A DNA stretch of 64,000 nt from an uncultured Flavobacteriaceae bacterium (lineage in GTDB: Bacteria; Bacteroidota; Bacteroidia; Flavobacteriales; Flavobacteriaceae): positions 1-64,000 of the forward strand of contig CANMSA010000013.1 in NCBI GenBank assembly GCA_947500385.1. The letters are read 5' to 3'. A program made the translations under genes and the position numbers. The notes under the pieces are model-generated. The model was not told where the DNA came from, did not search any database, and was given only the letters and a program-made list of their open reading frames with translations. Shown here piece after piece: positions 1 to 7,516 of this stretch (position 1 is the first letter of the stretch; each line of letters starts with the position of its first letter).

Positions 1-77
1 GGTTAGAGGTTAGAGGTTAGAGGTTAGAGGTTAGAGGTTAGAGGTTAGAGGTTAGAGGTTAGAGGTTAGAGGTTAGA
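1..77. repeat. GGTTAGA heptamer tandem array (11 copies)
   Basis: Eleven perfect head-to-tail copies of the 7-mer GGTTAGA fill the first 77 bases. The array begins at the window edge, so the true copy number may be larger. It is followed by an A-run and non-coding sequence. Perfect identity between copies suggests recent expansion by slipped-strand replication. No gene overlaps it here. Confidence 0.97.
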
Positions 78-195
78 AAAAAACAAATTTAAACGTCAAA
101 TACAAACCAAAAGGGTAAATTCAAATTCAAGAAAAGTCTTTTGTCCTTCAGGGAAATGGTCGGCTGTCTTTTGTCCAAACATCGGGGTTTCGACT

Positions 196-227
196 GCCTG
201 CCCGACTTCATCATTCAAGCGGGCGGC
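196..227. repeat. GC-rich inverted repeat (REP-like hairpin)
   Basis: GCC-T-GCCCG at 196-204 pairs with CGGGCGGC at 220-227 around a 15-nt loop, leaving one bulged T. It is much more GC-rich than the flanking AT-rich repeats. It resembles a small palindromic interspersed element, but a second copy is not visible in this window. Confidence 0.5.
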
Positions 228-298
228 AACCTGAAAAGGGCAAGTACAAGTTCAAGAATCAAGCTCAAACTCAAATATCAACTGCAAATTCAAAAAAG

Positions 299-325
299 GT
301 CTTTTGTCTTTTGTCTTTTGTCTTT
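299..325. repeat. GTCTTTT heptamer tandem repeat
   Basis: Three full copies of GTCTTTT (299-319) are followed by a partial fourth copy. The same core occurs singly at 136 and 166. It is a second heptanucleotide microsatellite within 330 bp of the GGTTAGA array. Confidence 0.9.
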
Positions 326-384
326 AAAAAAATATCAAAAACAGCTCACGAATGGTTAATTGCTAATTATTGACCGTTAACTGC

Positions 385-1551
385 TCAGATCTTCCTGCGC
401 TTGCGCTCTTTTTTTAGAAGTGACAATTCGCGGGTCGTTTGTCCGGCAACGGAAGTATTTTCCTCGGCTCTTCGGATTAAATACGGCATCACATCCCGCA
501 CGGGCCCAAAAGGAAGGTATTTAGCGACGTTGTACCCGCGATCCGCTAAATTAAAGGAGATATGATCGCTCATCCCATAGAGCTGGCCGAACCAAACACG
601 AGGGTCATTATTGGCAACCCCATTTTCCTGCATCAACTCCATTAACTTATAGGTACTTTCTTCATTATGTGTTCCTGCGAAAAGAGAAATGGTATCCAAA
701 TTTTCAAGCATATAGGCCACCGTGGTATCAAAATTGTCATCGCTCTCTTTTTTGGAGCCACAAATGGGGGTCGGGTACCCTTTCCGTTCCGCACGTTCAT
801 GTTCCTTTTCCATATAGGCACCACGAACGGCCTTCATCCCGATTTTAAAACCTTCGGTTTTTGCTTTTGTATGAAGTTGTTTCAAATACTCCCTGCGATC
901 CCAACGATACAGCTGTAAGGTATTGAAGACAATCGCTTTTTTTGTATTGTATTTGCGCATCATCTGCTCTACCAACTCATCCGCCGCATCCTGCATCCAA
1001 CTTTCTTCGGCATCGATCAATAAGGATACATCCAGATCATAGGCCTTTTTACAAGTCTTATCAAAACGGGCTACCACCCGCTCCCACTCTTGTTGTTCGG
1101 TTATTGTGAGGGTTTTCCCTTCCCCGATTTTTTTGAACAGCGCAAACCTTCCATAGCCTGTAGGCTTAAAAACCGCAAAAGGTATTGCATCTTTTTCTTT
1201 GACAAAATCAAGTACGCGCAATACCATTTCCAAGGTATTGTCCAACGGGTCTTCATCGTCTTTCCCCTCTACCGAATAATCCAACACCGAACATACCTGC
1301 TTTCCCCACATTTTATCTACTACCGGCATACAGTCCGCTTCATTCACCCCGCCGCAAAAATGATCGAATACCGTTGCCCTAATGAGTCCGTCAACCGGTA
1401 AGTGCGCTTTTAAGGCAAAATTGGTCATGGCCGTGCCAATGCGCACCAGGGGTTCATTCGCGATCATTTTGAATAAGAAATAGGCACGTTCCAACTCAGA
1501 ATCGGTCTTTAAAGCAAAAGCGGTCGCAGTATCTTCAAAAATTCGGTCCAT
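385..1551 (-). CDS. Proline dehydrogenase (single-domain PRODH)
   Basis: FAD-dependent enzyme that oxidises L-proline to 1-pyrroline-5-carboxylate and passes electrons to the quinone pool. The 388-residue protein is a stand-alone PRODH barrel and is not fused to the P5C dehydrogenase of PutA. Visible family motifs are DAEES near residues 180-184, VRGAY at 242-246, GTHN at 293-296, QLYGMSD at 323-329, and the C-terminal signature around residues 345-365 (FGPVRD, PYLIRR, EEN). The ATG at 1551 is preceded by a good -7 element. It is divergent from aroB with 142 bp between starts. The rest of the proline route (P5C dehydrogenase) is not in this window. Confidence 0.95.
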   Translation of the reverse strand: MDRIFEDTATAFALKTDSELERAYFLFKMIANEPLVRIGTAMTNFALKAHLPVDGLIRATVFDHFCGGVNEADCMPVVDKMWGKQVCSVLDYSVEGKDDEDPLDNTLEMVLRVLDFVKEKDAIPFAVFKPTGYGRFALFKKIGEGKTLTITEQQEWERVVARFDKTCKKAYDLDVSLLIDAEESWMQDAADELVEQMMRKYNTKKAIVFNTLQLYRWDRREYLKQLHTKAKTEGFKIGMKAVRGAYMEKEHERAERKGYPTPICGSKKESDDNFDTTVAYMLENLDTISLFAGTHNEESTYKLMELMQENGVANNDPRVWFGQLYGMSDHISFNLADRGYNVAKYLPFGPVRDVMPYLIRRAEENTSVAGQTTRELSLLKKERKRRKI

Positions 1552-1573
1552 TTATTACGATTATTTTATCTTC

Positions 1574-1606
1574 CAAAGATAAACAGCCAAAAAGTATTCT
1601 TCTCAA
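1574..1606 (-). promoter_or_regulatory. Predicted Bacteroidota promoter for proline dehydrogenase
   Basis: Read on the minus strand, TATCTTTG (1581 down to 1574) matches the -7 consensus TAnnTTTG, with a TTG at 1606-1604 about 22 nt upstream. It lies 23 bp upstream of the proline dehydrogenase ATG. Prediction from motif only. Confidence 0.5.
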
Positions 1607-1693
1607 TAAAAATTAGGTTTATTTTGCAAGAAACTTGGAAGGTTTCTATTTTGAAAAAAGCGTTTCAAAAAAGGCACTCCTATCACCACAATT

Positions 1694-2755
1694 ATGGATT
1701 CGATCGTTACCGCTTCGTACGCAGTGCATTTCAATACAAAGGCCTACGAGGCCTTAAACACGCATTTGGCCCAAGCCAACTATTCAAAGGTATTTATCTT
1801 GGTAGATGAAAATACCCACGAGTATTGCCTGCCCAGGTTCATGGCACAGATAGCTGGGGAGTACGCATTTGAGATTATTGAAATTGAAGCGGGGGAGATC
1901 AATAAAAATATCCATACATGCACCCAAGTTTGGGAGGTGCTATCAGAACTGGATGCCGATCGAAAAAGCGTATTAATCAATCTTGGCGGCGGCGTGGTCA
2001 CCGATCTTGGCGGCTTTGTGGCCTCGGCCTACAAAAGAGGCATCGCTTTTATAAATGTACCTACCACCCTATTGGCAATGGTAGACGCCTCAGTAGGTGG
2101 GAAAACCGGCGTAGACCTCGGTGCCCTTAAAAATCAAATAGGGGTCATCAACCAACCGCAAATGGTATTGGTGGTATCCAATTTTTTAGAGACTTTGAAC
2201 GAACGTCAATTGACCAGTGGTTTCGCAGAGATGTTGAAACACGGCCTTATCCGCAGTCGTGCTTATTGGGACACACTGCAAGAGGTGCGTGATTTCACTG
2301 CACTTGACACGTTGATCTACCAATCGGTCGAAATTAAGAACGAGGTGGTCTTACAAGACCCTACTGAACAGCATCTGCGTAAAATCCTCAATTTCGGGCA
2401 CACGCTGGGGCATGCCGTGGAATCTTATTTCTTGGAAAGTGAAAACCACGAACTTTTACTGCATGGAGAAGCCATTGCCGCTGGTATGGTGCTGGAGGCC
2501 TATCTTTCCCACCGTCTTGAAGGCCTTTCCGGGGCGGATACCAAAGAGATTAAAACCACATTTCAAGAACGCTACGGAAAAGTGGTATTCACTGCCACCG
2601 ATATCGATACAATTTTGACACTGCTGAAGTTCGACAAAAAAAACTCGCACGGCAATATCAACTTTGTACTGCTCAAAAACATTGGCGAACCCGCTATCGA
2701 TATTCAAATCGACCCCGATTTGTTGCGGGAAGCCTTTGCATACTACTCCGAATAA
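1694..2755 (+). CDS. aroB: 3-dehydroquinate synthase
   Basis: Converts DAHP to 3-dehydroquinate, the second step of the shikimate pathway, using NAD and a divalent metal. The 353-residue protein shows the nucleotide-binding GGGVVTD at about 98-104, the PTTLLAMVD and SVGGKTG block at 123-139, GFAEMLKHG at 176-184 and the metal-ligand region NFGHTLGHAVE at 233-243, followed by LLHGEAIAAGM with a further His. Length is normal for the family. The start at 1694 gives the family-typical N-terminus. It stands alone, divergent from proline dehydrogenase; other aro genes are not nearby. Confidence 0.97.
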   Translation: MDSIVTASYAVHFNTKAYEALNTHLAQANYSKVFILVDENTHEYCLPRFMAQIAGEYAFEIIEIEAGEINKNIHTCTQVWEVLSELDADRKSVLINLGGGVVTDLGGFVASAYKRGIAFINVPTTLLAMVDASVGGKTGVDLGALKNQIGVINQPQMVLVVSNFLETLNERQLTSGFAEMLKHGLIRSRAYWDTLQEVRDFTALDTLIYQSVEIKNEVVLQDPTEQHLRKILNFGHTLGHAVESYFLESENHELLLHGEAIAAGMVLEAYLSHRLEGLSGADTKEIKTTFQERYGKVVFTATDIDTILTLLKFDKKNSHGNINFVLLKNIGEPAIDIQIDPDLLREAFAYYSE

Positions 2756-2794
2756 GAACTTCGTATACTAAAATCGTCGTTTGACAACTCTTTG

Positions 2795-2912
2795 TGTCTT
2801 TAATAGAAAAAAAGACATAGTTTAGGTATCAGTAATGGTATTGCAAAACCTTTAAACCGTTTTTGCAATAATATTCCCAAATGAACAAACCAACACTCTC
2901 TTGACCAGAGAG
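2795..2912. repeat. Three consecutive inverted repeats downstream of aroB
   Basis: Within the 174-bp gap are three perfect dyads: TGTCTTT/AAAGACA (2795-2801 with 2811-2817), TATTGCAAAA/TTTTGCAATA (2839-2848 with 2861-2870) and CTCTCT/AGAGAG (2896-2901 with 2907-2912). None is followed by a clear T-tract. They could be the aroB mRNA end, the leader of the next gene, or protein-binding sites. Confidence 0.6.
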
Positions 2913-2929
2913 GTATAAATAACCTACTT

Positions 2930-3265
2930 ATGATACGCAGACTTGTTGACTACAAAAAACTGGACCATCAACTAGCCGCTTTATTGATCGAAACATATCC
3001 ACATGGATATGGGGATGATGACATAATCGCCTTTCGCAATGCAAATGGCGAGCATGTGGAAGCCGTTGAATTGCAAACATCCGATTCCATCTATCTGGTG
3101 AAAATCAGTAAAAGCTTGGCCCATTTTATTTCAAATTTCGAGGATGTTATCGAAAAGGAGCTCGAAACGAAGCCTCAACCCATTTTAGAAGAAATAGATG
3201 CAAGCGAGATTGAAATGGAAGCCAAGAAGGATGCGGAGAGCGAGGAAGAACCCGACTTTGACTAA
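2930..3265 (+). CDS. Conserved hypothetical protein with acidic tail
   Basis: A 111-residue cytoplasmic protein with no signal peptide or membrane segment. The N-terminal two thirds looks like a compact alpha/beta domain (YPHGYGDDDIIAF near 24-36, then alternating strands), and the last 25 residues are almost all Glu, Asp, Ala and Ser. I recognise it as the sort of small protein conserved in flavobacteria but know no function. It starts 17 bp after a hairpin and is convergent with the DinB-like gene, only 4 bp separating the stops. Confidence 0.75.
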   Translation: MIRRLVDYKKLDHQLAALLIETYPHGYGDDDIIAFRNANGEHVEAVELQTSDSIYLVKISKSLAHFISNFEDVIEKELETKPQPILEEIDASEIEMEAKKDAESEEEPDFD

Positions 3266-3269
3266 GAAA

Positions 3270-3791
3270 TTATAGATAGCGTTCCCGCAAGATGTTTCTG
3301 TGATGCCGCTGATGGCCACAGATTACAAATCCAAGGGCCGCTACGCTCCATTCCAAATCACTGGCGATTCCCGTACGTTGCAGGGCATCTTTATCCAAGT
3401 ACTTGAACAACGCCAGGGTCGCTTGGCGTACTATCTTATATTCCTCGATCAAACTTTCCTTGGATCTAACGGCTGCATTTGAACCTACTGCGTAAACATG
3501 TTGGTCAAAGCCCGGTAAATGGGTCGTATCGCCTCTTGAAAATCGCAGGGCGCGGTGTTGAAACACCCGTTCGGTATCGGTAATATGTATGAGCGATTCG
3601 GCCACCGTCCACTTTCCTTCGGCGTAGGCATACGGTAGTTTGTCTTCTGGAATACTTTGTAAAAATTTGGGAAAATTTTCTAACTGCCGCCCCAGCATCT
3701 CCACTAAGGGCACCTCTCCTATCAACTCAATATACGTACGGTAAAAAGGTCGTTCTTTCGGAAAGGTTAATTCTGAAACTAACATAGGCAT
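3270..3791 (-). CDS. DinB/YfiT-family four-helix protein
   Basis: A 173-residue member of the DinB-like superfamily, a four-helix bundle that usually holds a divalent metal by three His residues; members include thiol transferases and uncharacterised stress proteins. Candidate ligands are the His of ESLIHITDTER (about 65-75) and the two His in GHQRHHRNI near the C-terminus. FSRGDTTHLPGFDQ in the middle is typical of this Bacteroidota branch. The ATG at 3785 is an alternative start two codons downstream. Substrate unknown. Confidence 0.8.
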   Translation of the reverse strand: MPMLVSELTFPKERPFYRTYIELIGEVPLVEMLGRQLENFPKFLQSIPEDKLPYAYAEGKWTVAESLIHITDTERVFQHRALRFSRGDTTHLPGFDQHVYAVGSNAAVRSKESLIEEYKIVRQATLALFKYLDKDALQRTGIASDLEWSVAALGFVICGHQRHHRNILRERYL

Positions 3792-3817
3792 TCTGTTTTA
3801 GCTATGCGAACCTATAA

Positions 3818-3854
3818 AAAAGTCCCGAACAACCAAGGGCCATACGGGACTTTT
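3818..3854 (-). terminator. Rho-independent terminator of the Lrp-family gene
   Basis: AAAAGTCCCG at 3818-3827 pairs perfectly with CGGGACTTTT at 3845-3854. On the minus strand the hairpin ends in a run of T, directly downstream of the Lrp-family stop at 3875. Confidence 0.8.
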
Positions 3855-3874
3855 AATTCACTATTTTGTTCGCA

Positions 3875-4354
3875 TCAGAGTTCGTTAAAGATCATATGCA
3901 TCAAACGCTTTTTATCATTGATGCTTTCTTCCAACGAAATCATGGTTTCGGTTCTGCTGATGCCTTCGATATCATCGACTTGAAAAATGATGTTTTTTGC
4001 ATGATTGGTATCCTTCGCCCGTATCTTGCAAAAAATATTGAACTTGCCCGTGGTGATATGTGCAACGGTAACATTCGGTATTTGCTCCAAACGCTCCAAT
4101 ACAAATTTGGTTTGATGCGTTTTTTCTAAGAAAACACCCACATACGCAATAAATGAGTATCCCAATTTCATATAATCCAAGGTCAACGAAGAACCTTTTA
4201 CAATACCGGCATCTTCCATTTTCTTGACACGCACATGTACGGTACCGGCTGAAATCAATAATTTTTTTGCTATATCAGTGAAGGGAGTTCTGGTATTGTC
4301 GATCAACATATCCAGAATTTGGTGGTCAATTTCGTCTAATTTTACTTTCGCCAT
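3875..4354 (-). CDS. Lrp/AsnC-family transcriptional regulator
   Basis: A 159-residue regulator with an N-terminal AsnC-type helix-turn-helix (about 8-55; TDIAKKLLISAGTVHVRVKKM is the recognition region) and a C-terminal RAM/Lrp ligand-binding domain with the usual GxFN segment (TTGKFNIFCKI). Such proteins form octamers and respond to amino acids. It is monocistronic, with a terminator downstream and its own -7 element upstream. No neighbouring amino-acid operon reveals the target. Confidence 0.92.
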   Translation of the reverse strand: MAKVKLDEIDHQILDMLIDNTRTPFTDIAKKLLISAGTVHVRVKKMEDAGIVKGSSLTLDYMKLGYSFIAYVGVFLEKTHQTKFVLERLEQIPNVTVAHITTGKFNIFCKIRAKDTNHAKNIIFQVDDIEGISRTETMISLEESINDKKRLMHMIFNEL

Positions 4355-4371
4355 TCTGCTATTATTTTTAG

Positions 4372-4379
4372 CAAAAATA
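4372..4379 (-). promoter_or_regulatory. -7 promoter element of the Lrp-family gene
   Basis: TATTTTTG on the minus strand, an exact TAnnTTTG match 18 bp upstream of the start codon, in a very AT-rich region. No convincing -33 TTTG is present at the usual spacing. Confidence 0.45.
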
Positions 4380-4459
4380 AAAAATTAAGAAATTATATTT
4401 AATAAAACTTCGTTTTTTTTAACAAAAATGTAAAGATTCAAGGTTTTTATTCAAATATG

Positions 4460-4484
4460 AATACTTACTATTTACGTAAGTATT
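4460..4484 (-). terminator. AT-rich inverted repeat over the M14 peptidase stop
   Basis: AATACTTAC (4460-4468) and GTAAGTATT (4476-4484) form a perfect 9-bp dyad with a 7-nt loop, overlapping the stop codon at 4468-4470. On the minus strand it is followed by CATATTTGAATAAAAA, not a classical T-tract. Possible weak terminator or mRNA 3' stabiliser. Confidence 0.45.
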
Positions 4485-5577
4485 TACTTAGTTTTGAGTT
4501 TTGCAATAATTCTAAATCCTTGGTATTCAAACAATCGTATTCAACATGACCAAAAAACTTCTCCTCGTTTTCCGAATAAGTCGTTTGTGGTACAAATTCC
4601 ACATGATCTTTTTGTAATTCTTCTTTGTACCGAATCAAGAGGGTTGTGTTAGCCCCTTGCCCAGGGTCCACAGCGGCTATATTCCGAATGAGTACATCGG
4701 CAAATTGTTTCCCATTTTCGGGAATATCGGTGTACTTTTCTTTTTCATATTCAGCCACTTCATCCCTTGTTATGACCGTAAGCGCTTGGAGCAACGCATA
4801 AAATATATACTCGCGGGTTTTTTCGCGCTCATAGTCTTCGGGATAATGGCCGGCCTCGAACAAAATGGTAGGGGTGTTCATCATTTGAAAAGTGTCCCCC
4901 ACACAATTCGCATTGAACGCATCGTCGTATCGCCCTATTTGACCAGGGATCATTTGCTGCAGTAGCTGGTTCATGGCGACGATCAGCTGCATGCTTATAG
5001 CTCGGGTCGGTGAGGTGTTCCGCTCCTGATCATGGGCGGGGGCCAAAAAGGAAACGGTGGCCGATCTTCGACTGCTACCAACATTGAAAATCGTTCGTTG
5101 GTCATGAAGGTTAAAACAATAATGTGGTTTAAAACCGTCATACGCACTGCGCAATACCTTGCTTTCGGGTTGGCTTCTATCTTGCGCATCTCGGTTCAAA
5201 TCTACCTCATTGGCATTTGATCTTGTATAGGCCCTTGCACCATCCGGGTTTAAAATAGGAATGATCTTCAAAGTACAATGGTTCAAGATCTCCTTTGCAG
5301 TACCTAGGTCATCCTTCAAAAAATTGAGAACATCCAAGACTGCTTTTGTTGTTGTCGATTCGTTTCCGTGCATTTGGGACCAAAGTAATATCCTAAAATT
5401 CCCGCTCCCCAAAGTAACGGATCGAATGGCTTCCCCTTGCACAGATTCCCCTATATTCTCAACCAAAAAATCTCTGGAAACCTGTTTCAGAAAAGAACCG
5501 ATATGAGACATATTTACGTAGCGCCCGCTCACGGTTCGCTCTTTGTATTTAGAATGATCTATTTCTGAAATTTGCAT
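4468..5577 (-). CDS. M14-family zinc carboxypeptidase
   Basis: A 369-residue peptidase of the M14 zinc carboxypeptidase superfamily. Zinc ligands are visible as H70 and E73 in QMHGNES and H158 in NLHDQR; NPDG (110-113) and DLNRD (126-130) are conserved substrate-binding motifs, and E241 in FEAGHYP is the likely general base. There is no N-terminal signal peptide, so it is probably cytoplasmic, unlike digestive members. The C-terminal 90 residues extend beyond the catalytic core. It is divergent from the XRE regulator across a 281-bp gap that contains a palindrome (5657-5673). Confidence 0.88.
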   Translation of the reverse strand: MQISEIDHSKYKERTVSGRYVNMSHIGSFLKQVSRDFLVENIGESVQGEAIRSVTLGSGNFRILLWSQMHGNESTTTKAVLDVLNFLKDDLGTAKEILNHCTLKIIPILNPDGARAYTRSNANEVDLNRDAQDRSQPESKVLRSAYDGFKPHYCFNLHDQRTIFNVGSSRRSATVSFLAPAHDQERNTSPTRAISMQLIVAMNQLLQQMIPGQIGRYDDAFNANCVGDTFQMMNTPTILFEAGHYPEDYEREKTREYIFYALLQALTVITRDEVAEYEKEKYTDIPENGKQFADVLIRNIAAVDPGQGANTTLLIRYKEELQKDHVEFVPQTTYSENEEKFFGHVEYDCLNTKDLELLQNSKLSKYLRK

Positions 5578-5656
5578 ACCGGCCTGTACATTTGTTTACA
5601 AAAGTAATAACAATATAAATTACATCCGTAACCACTATTTGTTACAATCGTCAACA

Positions 5657-5673
5657 TATTTTTGACAAAAATA
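5657..5673. promoter_or_regulatory. Palindrome formed by back-to-back -7 elements
   Basis: TATTTTTG-A-CAAAAATA is a perfect 8-bp dyad with a 1-nt centre. Each arm is an exact TAnnTTTG -7 motif, one reading each way, in the gap between the M14 peptidase (minus) and the XRE regulator (plus). A second palindrome, TACAATTGTA, lies at 5686-5695. It may be an overlapping divergent promoter, or an operator for the neighbouring XRE protein. Confidence 0.5.
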
Positions 5674-5834
5674 GCGTTTGAATGCTACAATTGTAATTCA
5701 TCTTTTAACAAAAGAATTTTTTAAAATTTAAGTAATTCAAAATCAGTACTTAATCATATTTAATCGAATGTATTAGTTTATTATTTTCGACGTTACACCT
5801 CTTTGGTCATGGTATCGGAAACAAAGCTTTTTTG

Positions 5835-5842
5835 TATTTTTG
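5835..5842 (+). promoter_or_regulatory. -7 promoter element of the XRE regulator gene
   Basis: TATTTTTG matches TAnnTTTG exactly, 16 bp upstream of the ATG at 5859, implying a very short leader. Confidence 0.5.
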
Positions 5843-5858
5843 CTCAAACACTGTTACA

Positions 5859-6239
5859 ATGGTAAACACAGCGGATTTTATTGCTCGAATGGAGCGCTTG
5901 TTAGCGCACTACGGGCTTACGGCATCCGCTTTTGCCGACAAGATTCAGGTGCAGCGCTCTAGTATTTCCCACCTTTTGTCGGGAAGAAATAAACCGAGTT
6001 TGGACTTCGTTTTAAAAGTGGTAAAGACTTTCCCTGAAGTAAATCTTTATTGGCTGTTAAATGGGAAGGGCAGCTTCCCTACATCCGCTCATTCGGAAAC
6101 GGAAATGGACTCCTCCCCCAAGGTACACTTGACACCAGAATCAGGTCTCGCTTCTCCCATGTCCAAAACGGAGAAGACCATTGAAAAAATCATCATCTTT
6201 TATTCCGATGGAAGTTTCAAGTCATATCATGGCGATTGA
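5859..6239 (+). CDS. XRE-family helix-turn-helix regulator
   Basis: A 126-residue DNA-binding protein. Residues about 5-63 form a lambda-repressor/Cro type HTH (LTASAFADKIQVQRSSISHLLSGRNKPS contains helices 2 and 3), followed by YWLLNGKGSFP, the usual end of this domain in flavobacterial XRE proteins. A Ser/Thr/Pro-rich linker (68-100) leads to a short beta-like tail (KIIIFYSDGSFKSY). I chose the ATG at 5859 over an upstream TTG at 5832 because the -7 element at 5835-5842 lies inside the longer frame. Target unknown; it may bind the palindromes at 5657-5695. Confidence 0.88.
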   Translation: MVNTADFIARMERLLAHYGLTASAFADKIQVQRSSISHLLSGRNKPSLDFVLKVVKTFPEVNLYWLLNGKGSFPTSAHSETEMDSSPKVHLTPESGLASPMSKTEKTIEKIIIFYSDGSFKSYHGD

Positions 6240-6301
6240 TCAATGCCAGCTTTTCAAGCCAAAACAATTCAGAAACGGGATAATTTTTTTACTTTGCAAC
6301 G

Positions 6302-6679
6302 ATGATGAAAAAACTCAGCCTTTGCTTTCTTGTTCTTTTTTTGTTTGTAGCTTGTTACCAGCCCGAACGCGCATGTTCAGATTTTCGCACAGGATCTTTT
6401 TCGTTCGACTATGTAGTAGCCGGTGTTGAGAAAACGGGAACATTCACAAGAGATAGTCTTTACAGTATTGAATACTACGACAACAAAATTGACAGTGCTA
6501 CCGTACGCTGGGTAAACGATTGTGAGTTCATCCTAAAAGACGTCCACAACAAAATCTCCATTCATTATAAAATTTTAAAAACGACCGATAGCAGCTACAC
6601 TTTTGAGTACCGCAATGCATCGCGTGACCCACAAAAAAAGTATTTGGTAAAAACCGGAACCGCCTATAAAACCGATTAA
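6302..6679 (+). CDS. Small lipoprotein, function unknown
   Basis: A 125-residue protein with a lipoprotein signal (hydrophobic stretch 4-16, then FVAC with the lipidated Cys at 18). The mature part contains short beta-strand-like segments and conserved aromatic/charged positions such as RWVNDCEF, with a second Cys. It sits 3 bp upstream of the TerC gene, so the two are probably co-transcribed. Related flavobacterial proteins carry unhelpful database names; I see no topoisomerase or other enzymatic feature. Confidence 0.8.
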   Translation: MMKKLSLCFLVLFLFVACYQPERACSDFRTGSFSFDYVVAGVEKTGTFTRDSLYSIEYYDNKIDSATVRWVNDCEFILKDVHNKISIHYKILKTTDSSYTFEYRNASRDPQKKYLVKTGTAYKTD

Positions 6680-6682
6680 GTT

Positions 6683-7501
6683 ATGTTTGAAATTTTTACG
6701 AATCCCGACGCTTGGATCGCCTTGTTGACATTGACCTTCTTAGAAATTGTATTGGGCATCGACAACATTATTTTTATCTCGATAGCCGCCGGAAAGCTAG
6801 AAAAAAGCCAGCGTAAGAAAGCAACGAACATCGGTTTGGTCTTGGCAATGGTGATGCGTATTGTGCTGTTGTTCGGTATTTCGTTGCTCACTTCAATGAA
6901 GAAACCTTTTTGGATGATCGATACCGAATGGGTTACGGGAGGAATCAGCGGGCAGGCCCTAATCCTATTTGGAGGTGGGCTCTTTCTATTATACAAAAGT
7001 ACCAAGGAAATACACGAAAAAGTAGAGGACAAAGGACATGATGAAAGAGAGGTGCGCAAAGCACGTGGTACCACCCTGACCAATGCCATTGTACAAATCA
7101 CGGTAATCAACATCGTATTTTCCTTTGATTCGATCCTTACGGCGATTGGCATGACCAATGGCATCTCTCCCAACCCTACCGATGCACTGGTCTTAATGGT
7201 CGTTGCAGTGGTGATTTCAGTGATTATTATGATGTTGTTCGCGAATCCTGTCGGGGAATTCGTTAATAAGCACCCTTCCATTCAGATTCTTGGGCTGTCT
7301 TTCTTGATATTAATCGGGTTTATGTTGATTGCCGAGGCCGCCCACCTTGGCCACTTGGTAGTATTTGGAAACGAAGTCGGTACCATTCCCAAAGGATATC
7401 TTTATTTTGCCATTGCTTTCTCTTTAATGGTGGAGTTCTTTGATCTTCGAATGAAAAAGAATAAGGGCGACGTACCCGGCAAGGTCTCGTCCGAAGAATA
7501 G
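6683..7501 (+). CDS. TerC-family integral membrane protein
   Basis: A 272-residue, roughly seven-helix inner-membrane protein of the TerC family, whose members are implicated in tellurite resistance and Mn2+ export during exoenzyme metalation. The two hallmark acidic motifs are EIVLGIDNIIF (about 20-30) and VFSFDSILTAIGM (about 145-157). A charged cytoplasmic loop (EDKGHDEREVRKARG, about 114-128) separates the halves. It follows the lipoprotein gene by 3 bp and precedes an AraC regulator by 15 bp; no ter operon is present, which favours the metal-ion housekeeping role. Confidence 0.92.
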   Translation: MFEIFTNPDAWIALLTLTFLEIVLGIDNIIFISIAAGKLEKSQRKKATNIGLVLAMVMRIVLLFGISLLTSMKKPFWMIDTEWVTGGISGQALILFGGGLFLLYKSTKEIHEKVEDKGHDEREVRKARGTTLTNAIVQITVINIVFSFDSILTAIGMTNGISPNPTDALVLMVVAVVISVIIMMLFANPVGEFVNKHPSIQILGLSFLILIGFMLIAEAAHLGHLVVFGNEVGTIPKGYLYFAIAFSLMVEFFDLRMKKNKGDVPGKVSSEE

Positions 7502-7516
7502 TGTTGAACAGTTTTT

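Larger units (their letters stand above)
78..384. other. Non-coding, repeat-rich intergenic stretch
   Basis: This stretch lies between the heptamer array and the proline dehydrogenase stop. It holds the 11-mer GTCTTTTGTCC twice, 30 bp apart (136-146 and 166-176), a hairpin at 196-227, many loosely repeated TTCAA/CTCAA tracts (about 240-295), and a second heptamer run at 299-325. A 72-codon open frame on the plus strand runs through these repeats but has low-complexity, unprotein-like composition and no family resemblance, so I do not call it a gene. Confidence 0.7.

Noticed and set aside
1-77. GGTTAGA array as a telomere or CRISPR-like array
   Set aside because: Units are directly adjacent without spacers, so not CRISPR; similarity to eukaryotic telomere repeats is superficial and the flanking genes are bacterial chromosomal.
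141-359. 72-codon open frame on the plus strand near the window start
   Set aside because: It runs through CTTTTGT and TTCAA repeats, has low-complexity Lys/Leu/Gln composition and no ribosome site; treated as non-coding repeat DNA.
6676-7281. 201-codon open frame antisense to terC
   Set aside because: Entirely antisense to a clear TerC gene whose codon pattern leaves the opposite frame open; the translation has no recognisable domain.
6683-7501. Tellurite-resistance operon
   Set aside because: Only the TerC homologue is present; terA, terB, terD and terZ-like genes are missing.
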